A stretch of DNA of 10,373 nucleotides, from the NCBI GenBank assembly GCA_947457025.1, contig CANGUI010000042.1, forward strand, positions 1-10,373, given 5' to 3'. The translations under genes were made by a program, and so were the position numbers. Positions within the stretch are counted from its first letter, which is position 1, and each line of letters opens with the position of its first letter. The DNA comes from Flammeovirgaceae bacterium. GTDB lineage: Bacteria; Bacteroidota; Bacteroidia; Cytophagales; Cyclobacteriaceae. This document shows, in pieces, positions 7,701-10,373 of the stretch. Under the pieces are notes generated by a model. It did not search any database. It saw only the letters and a program-made list of their open reading frames with translations, and was not told where the DNA came from.

Positions 7701-8108
7701 AATGAGTTCTTCTTTGAAGTCGGTGATGTTGCCCGGGTGGGCGATTTCCACGTAAGGTTGAATGAATTCGGTTTCTCCCCCGGGGCTGAACACGGTACCG
7801 TTGAGGCCCATGTTGCTCTGCTGCAGATCCGCTACGGAGTTGTAGAGGAATACCTTGGTTTTCAGGTAAACGGCTGCACCGAGGATGTCGGTAATGCGAT
7901 CAAACTCCGACTCGAGATACTGCACGGCTTCGGTTGCCACCGGTTTGCGGGGGCCATAGTAGTACACGTCGAAGTTTTCGGATGAGATATACTGCCACTC
8001 AAACTGCTGGAACTGTAGCCGGTTGCGGCCAAAAGTCTCCAGCGAGAGCTGAGCCCGCGCAGAACCCATGCCTATCGCTACTATCACAAAAAGGAACAAC
8101 CCTCGCAT
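4764..8108 (-). CDS. Exported protein: degenerate peptidase-like domain, TolB-type propeller, Omp85-like barrel
   Basis: Function unknown; predicted outer-membrane protein of 1114 residues. Residues 1-19 form a signal peptide ending ARA before Q20. Residues about 35-270 resemble the gluzincin 'peptidase MA' fold: LPDWFIDGASRYVA (165-178) matches the usual P-x-W-x-x-E-G-x-A-x-Y helix, but with D171 for E, and the segment where HExxH is expected (about 131-145) has no histidine. Six TolB/PD40-like blades follow at about 296-570 (SPDGQFIAYA at 301-310, DPSFVPGTNNLIFSSNR near 438). A charged, proline-rich linker (571-735) carries two DYxFEDE motifs. The C-terminal 380 residues alternate like beta-strands, contain LRGF (985-988) as in the Omp85 L6 loop, and end in SLGFDF, a typical barrel terminus. 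Similar proteins are, as I recall, annotated as Tol/TolB-like in Bacteroidetes. It is translated seven bases after the oxidoreductase gene. Confidence 0.88.
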   Translation of the reverse strand: MRGLFLFVIVAIGMGSARAQLSLETFGRNRLQFQQFEWQYISSENFDVYYYGPRKPVATEAVQYLESEFDRITDILGAAVYLKTKVFLYNSVADLQQSNMGLNGTVFSPGGETEFIQPYVEIAHPGNITDFKEELIFKVTDLLVREMMFGGSLRDMFQNAVLMNLPDWFIDGASRYVAKGWSGEMDDFVRQLIATRSTRKAFKLKGEEAALVGQSVWNYIAEKYGKSSISNILNYTRVIRNEERSVLITLGIPFRKLVADWETYYTELNERTEASYRPPEDSTRITPNHRRSLVYTTVKISPDGQFIAYAENDRGKFTVRIKSLINGRESTILSAGNRVIRQSVDYHVPLISWADATTLGVIGTRYGRPMFWLYDLNSKTKLPRELDKFSNIRSFDFSANGRLAVLSADFEGQNDLFLISTRRDRTKRLTNDIFDDLDPSFVPGTNNLIFSSNRTTDSINAVRKDYKKAGANFNLFMLDLDSATNRATRVTNTISKDTYPFALNENVIYYLSDQRGITNLFTYNRQTGIYTQVTNFNANIKEYDLDFANRTMAFVMKKDLSEELFVMRNFNYERSVFTPPTRRKEIQQVKAITERRQKEASKPMTFKDLVNQRLKERQPGVVIPADSVPRKEATPKPAVKDTVKTIDTDDYTFEDEKPARQPEVVKPLPAKPDPARQINTEDYKFEDEAVARQPTETFLNKYLKARDNSKITGPFPYQPKFSYDNLVTSPIIDPLRGLSARIETEMTDILEDFRFRGGMQVSFRDWRSGDVFGEVDYLARRLDYSFRYERRVFFWDQRDLPFNQNAYNQKYSFQKIEMGVSVPLSVRTRVTVKPFVGYTRFVDRGTDRTVPSSPPTFFDSQQQFYAGTRAEVVYDNSITTDMNLIEGTRGKLRFTHFGALGSGNESFSQVTVDVRHYQKIYKQIVFAVRGFGGSFFGPSTQNFALGGIDNWFLNRINYEGVNNPLASEAGRFNSTLLFTEFITNLRGFNYASLYGSSVMVANAELRVPLVRALSSGPITSNFFRNLQLTAFYDIGTSWSGSLPFNPEGTVRTRIVKRDPFSVELKEFINPWLYSYGFGFRSMMLGYYLKFDLAWPVENYVVQQPRVFVSLGFDF

Positions 8109-8115
8109 ATCAAAC

Positions 8116-9174
8116 TCAGTTCGAATATAACGGATAAAACCGATTCATATTTGCTTCGTGTGGAAGGCTTTGTTTTCCCGCAAGCCATTGCGCCAGGGTA
8201 TGGCTGAAATATGGCGCGAGGCTGACCCCCTTGGTTCCCAAACCGTTGAAAACGAGGATTTGTTCAAGACGGGGATGCTGCCCCACGATTGGGCGCCGAT
8301 CGGGCACGGTAGGGCGAAAGCCCCATTCCTGCCCGCACACTCGAAAGGGAATGCGCAGGATGGCCTTCAGGTGTCGTTCCAGGTCTTGGCGCGCCTGGTT
8401 GGTTACGGTGGGTTGCTGATCGTGGGGATTGTAGGTGGCACCTGCTTTGAAAAAGCCGGGTTGCCGGTGGGGAACCAGGTATACGCCACGGTTGACAATG
8501 GGAGCCTCGGGGAGGGCCGCTTCCACGATCAATACCTCGCCCTTGAGCGGTTGGATGGGCAGCGGCGCCAGCCAGGGGTTGTTGCGAGCGCCCACTCCCT
8601 CGCAGCAAATGATCTTCTCGGCAACGATGTCACCGTAATGCGCAACACCGGCGGCCAGCCGCACGGCATCATAGCGGAACGGCTCTTCCACCAACCGGTG
8701 TTCGCGGCTCAGCAGGGAGCGCACGGCGTTGAGAAAAGAGGCCACGTCTACCCAGCCGGCCGTTGGCAGCAGCAGCCCACCGAGCGGGTCGTTAACTGCG
8801 AGCCGGGATTGCGGGGCAACGGTCAGTTCAACCGGCACGCCATCGTCAGGGTTTGCACTCCACGCTGCCCAGTCGTTTTGTTCACCGGCAGTGATAAACG
8901 GGCGGTAGATGCCCACGGGATGAAAGAAAGAACGTTGCAGCAGGTGTTCAGCTTCGCGATAGAACCGGTGCAGATAGGGGAAGAGTACAGCCGCCTGCCA
9001 GGTTTTCTTCATCACCTTGCCGGTGATGGGATTGTAGAGCCCCGCTGCCACGGCCGAACTTTTGTTGTCGGAGGGGATATCATATACCACCAGCTTTTTG
9101 CCCAGGGTGTGCAATTGCACGGCCAGACAGGCGCCGGCCAGTCCGTTTCCTACGATGATATAATCAGCTTTCAT
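8116..9174 (-). CDS. FAD-dependent oxidoreductase, DAO (D-amino-acid oxidase-like) family
   Basis: Likely a cytoplasmic flavoenzyme oxidising an amine or amino-acid-like substrate, which the sequence does not identify. The 352 residues begin with a Rossmann FAD site, DYIIVGNGLAGACLA (G9, G11, G14), with acidic D32 at the end of the second strand for the ribose. SSAVAAGLYNPITGKVMK (39-56) is the second FAD-contacting stretch, and the C-terminal GFRPTVPDRRPIVG (285-298) followed by FNGLGTKGVSLAP is typical of the DAO family. The pattern resembles the C-terminal oxidase domain of MnmC and also ThiO-type glycine oxidases, but there is no MnmC methyltransferase part and no thiamine gene nearby. 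It is the first gene of a two-gene minus-strand unit; the barrel protein starts seven bases after its stop. No signal peptide is apparent. Confidence 0.9.
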   Translation of the reverse strand: MKADYIIVGNGLAGACLAVQLHTLGKKLVVYDIPSDNKSSAVAAGLYNPITGKVMKKTWQAAVLFPYLHRFYREAEHLLQRSFFHPVGIYRPFITAGEQNDWAAWSANPDDGVPVELTVAPQSRLAVNDPLGGLLLPTAGWVDVASFLNAVRSLLSREHRLVEEPFRYDAVRLAAGVAHYGDIVAEKIICCEGVGARNNPWLAPLPIQPLKGEVLIVEAALPEAPIVNRGVYLVPHRQPGFFKAGATYNPHDQQPTVTNQARQDLERHLKAILRIPFRVCGQEWGFRPTVPDRRPIVGQHPRLEQILVFNGLGTKGVSLAPYFSHTLAQWLAGKQSLPHEANMNRFYPLYSN

Positions 9175-9267
9175 GACGGAGAGCGGCGCAAAAGGTAAAC
9201 AAAATCAGCTGTTCTGTTGCACCTTAGGTTGTCCCGCCGTTTAGTGAAGTATTCGTACTTTTAGGCG
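9175..9267. promoter_or_regulatory. Divergent intergenic region, presumed promoters both ways
   Basis: This 93-base gap separates the oxidoreductase (minus) from the hydrolase (plus), so both promoters should lie here or overlap the gene starts. TACCTTTTG on the minus strand (9197-9189) resembles the Bacteroidetes -7 element TAnnTTTG, and TACTTTTA (9256-9263) is a weaker plus-strand match that would give an almost leaderless message. Neither has a convincing TTTG at the right upstream distance, so the sites are tentative. Confidence 0.28.
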
Positions 9268-9918
9268 ATGATTTCTGTACAGGTTTTCACCTTCAATCCA
9301 TTCGAAGAAAATACCTACGTGTTGCACGCGGAGGGCGAGGCATTCGTCATTGATCCCGGCTGCTACGAGCAGCAGGAGCAGCAGGTACTTGAGGATTATA
9401 TCCGCAGCCGCAACCTCCGGGTCGCAGCCGTTCTCAACACCCACTGCCATATCGATCATGTGTTGGGAAACTACTTTTCGTGCCTGGCATTTCAGGCTCC
9501 CCTGATCATACATCAGTTGGAGGAGCGGATGTTGCGCGCTGTTGCCACCTATGCGCCGAATTATGGATTTCACCGCTATCAGGAAAAGCAGCCCGACCGG
9601 TTTTTTGCACCCGGTGAGCGACTGGCACTCGGCCCGGAAGAGCTGGAGGTTGTTTTCGTTCCCGGTCATTCGCCGGGCCATGTGGCTTTGTACAACACTT
9701 CCCGACAATGGATTATCGGTGGAGATGTATTATTTCACCGAAGCATCGGTCGTACCGACTTACCAGGTGGCGATCACGATACGTTGATCCGCAGCATCCA
9801 AAGCCAGTTCTTTTCGCTTCCTGATGATGTCGTGGTGTACCCGGGCCATGGGCCGGCAACCACCGTAGGTGCTGAAAAGAAGTACAACCCGTTTTGCGCC
9901 ACTTCACCGGTATCATAA
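9268..9918 (+). CDS. MBL-fold metallo-hydrolase, glyoxalase II-like
   Basis: A cytoplasmic two-metal hydrolase of the metallo-beta-lactamase superfamily, 216 residues. The complete glyoxalase II ligand set is present: H59, H61, D63 and H64 in NTHCHIDHVLGN, H134 in PGHSPGHVAL, D153 in GGDVLFHRSIGRTDLPGGD, and H194 in VYPGHGPATT. The short length lacks the C-terminal helical glutathione-thioester-binding domain of classical GloB, so it fits the compact YcbL-like group. A thioester such as a hydroxyacyl-thiol conjugate is the expected substrate, but the true one is unknown. The ATG at 9268 gives a normal N-terminus (FNPFEENTYVL within the first 20 residues, as in relatives). Its TAA shares its last base with the pssA ATG, implying coupled translation. 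Confidence 0.92.
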   Translation: MISVQVFTFNPFEENTYVLHAEGEAFVIDPGCYEQQEQQVLEDYIRSRNLRVAAVLNTHCHIDHVLGNYFSCLAFQAPLIIHQLEERMLRAVATYAPNYGFHRYQEKQPDRFFAPGERLALGPEELEVVFVPGHSPGHVALYNTSRQWIIGGDVLFHRSIGRTDLPGGDHDTLIRSIQSQFFSLPDDVVVYPGHGPATTVGAEKKYNPFCATSPVS

Positions 9919-10373
9919 TGTTGCGTCATCTCCCCAATGCCCTTACGTGTGCCAACCTGCTGATGGGCTGCCTGGGTTTGCTGGCCTTGTGGGAAGAATG
10001 GCCGGTGCCCGGCGCCTATTTTGTGTGGGCAGCATGTGTTTTTGATTTTTTTGATGGCTTTGCAGCCCGCTGGCTCAAGGTCACCTCGGCCATCGGCAAG
10101 GAGCTTGATTCGCTGGCCGATGTGGTGAGCTTCGGGGTACTGCCCGCTTTTCTGATGTACCGGTTTTTTTCTCTGGCTGGTGCAAATACGATTCTGGCGT
10201 CCACAGCGTTTTTACTGGCTGTCTTCTCAGCCTTGCGCCTGGCCAAATTCAATATCGACCCCAATCAATCCGATTACTTCATCGGGTTACCCACGCCGGC
10301 AAATGCGTTGTTCATTTCAGCCCTTTATTTTTTGCCGTCGCCCTGGCACGGCTGGGTACATCAACCTGTCGTG
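9918..10373 (+). CDS. pssA: CDP-diacylglycerol-serine O-phosphatidyltransferase, 3' end outside window
   Basis: An inner-membrane enzyme that makes phosphatidylserine from CDP-diacylglycerol and serine, the precursor of phosphatidylethanolamine. The 152 residues seen contain the complete CDP-alcohol phosphatidyltransferase signature D-x2-D-G-x2-A-R-x8-G-x3-D-x3-D: D43, D46, G47, A50, R51, G60, D64 and D68. Hydrophobic membrane segments lie around 10-25, 31-45, 70-85, 93-107 and 125-140. LPNALTCANLLMG at the start and FIGLPTPANALF (121-132) favour PssA over phosphatidylglycerophosphate synthase. The frame is open to the window edge; family members are roughly 230-250 residues, so about a third is missing. 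The ATG overlaps the upstream stop in TAATG (9916-9920), so it depends on the hydrolase transcript. Confidence 0.92.
   Translation, partial: MLRHLPNALTCANLLMGCLGLLALWEEWPVPGAYFVWAACVFDFFDGFAARWLKVTSAIGKELDSLADVVSFGVLPAFLMYRFFSLAGANTILASTAFLLAVFSALRLAKFNIDPNQSDYFIGLPTPANALFISALYFLPSPWHGWVHQPVV

Noticed and set aside
8158-9198. 346-codon plus-strand open frame opposite the oxidoreductase
   Set aside because: It is an exact antisense shadow of a clear DAO-family gene; the translation shows no domain motif.
9268-9918. Beta-lactamase (antibiotic resistance) call for the MBL-fold gene
   Set aside because: The ligand set and GRTDLPGGD/PGHGPATT motifs fit glyoxalase II-like hydrolases; there is no signal peptide as expected for a secreted lactamase.

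Overview
The window is chromosomal and most likely comes from a member of the Bacteroidetes, probably a Cytophagales-like lineage with moderately high GC. The grounds are a short-form LeuA, start codons without Shine-Dalgarno sequences, a large outer-membrane protein joining a TolB-type propeller to a C-terminal beta-barrel, and GC-rich structured intergenic DNA. The placement is inferred from protein style and was not checked against a database.

Layout. Positions 1-460 contain no convincing complete gene. They hold a GC-rich stretch full of inverted repeats (about 37-265), then a short AT-rich control region: a 9-bp tandem repeat, a candidate promoter, a strong hairpin and an intrinsic-terminator-like hairpin with a T-run, 29 bases before leuC. 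Positions 461-4749 are a tight plus-strand operon, leuC-leuD-leuB-leuA, with gaps of 4, 5 and 14 bases. It encodes all the dedicated leucine-branch enzymes: 2-isopropylmalate synthase, both isomerase subunits and the dehydrogenase. LeuA ends after the catalytic part and linker and lacks the C-terminal leucine-sensing domain, so control at the leader terminator is an attractive hypothesis.

The strand then switches. Positions 4764-9174 hold a two-gene minus-strand unit. The upstream gene (8116-9174) encodes a DAO-family FAD oxidoreductase. Seven bases later comes an 1114-residue exported protein (4764-8108) with a degenerate gluzincin-like N-terminal domain, a six-bladed TolB-like propeller, a basic/acidic linker with a duplicated motif, and an Omp85-like barrel with an LRGF motif. 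This protein is the least ordinary item in the window. It converges on leuA with only 14 bases between the stop codons.

From 9268 a plus-strand pair diverges from the oxidoreductase: a glyoxalase-II-type metallo-beta-lactamase-fold hydrolase, then pssA (phosphatidylserine synthase), whose start codon overlaps the hydrolase stop and which is cut by the window end.

No tRNA, rRNA, CRISPR array, transposase, phage gene or recognisable defence system was found. Most of the window is housekeeping; the leader and the 1114-residue protein deserve the closest look.
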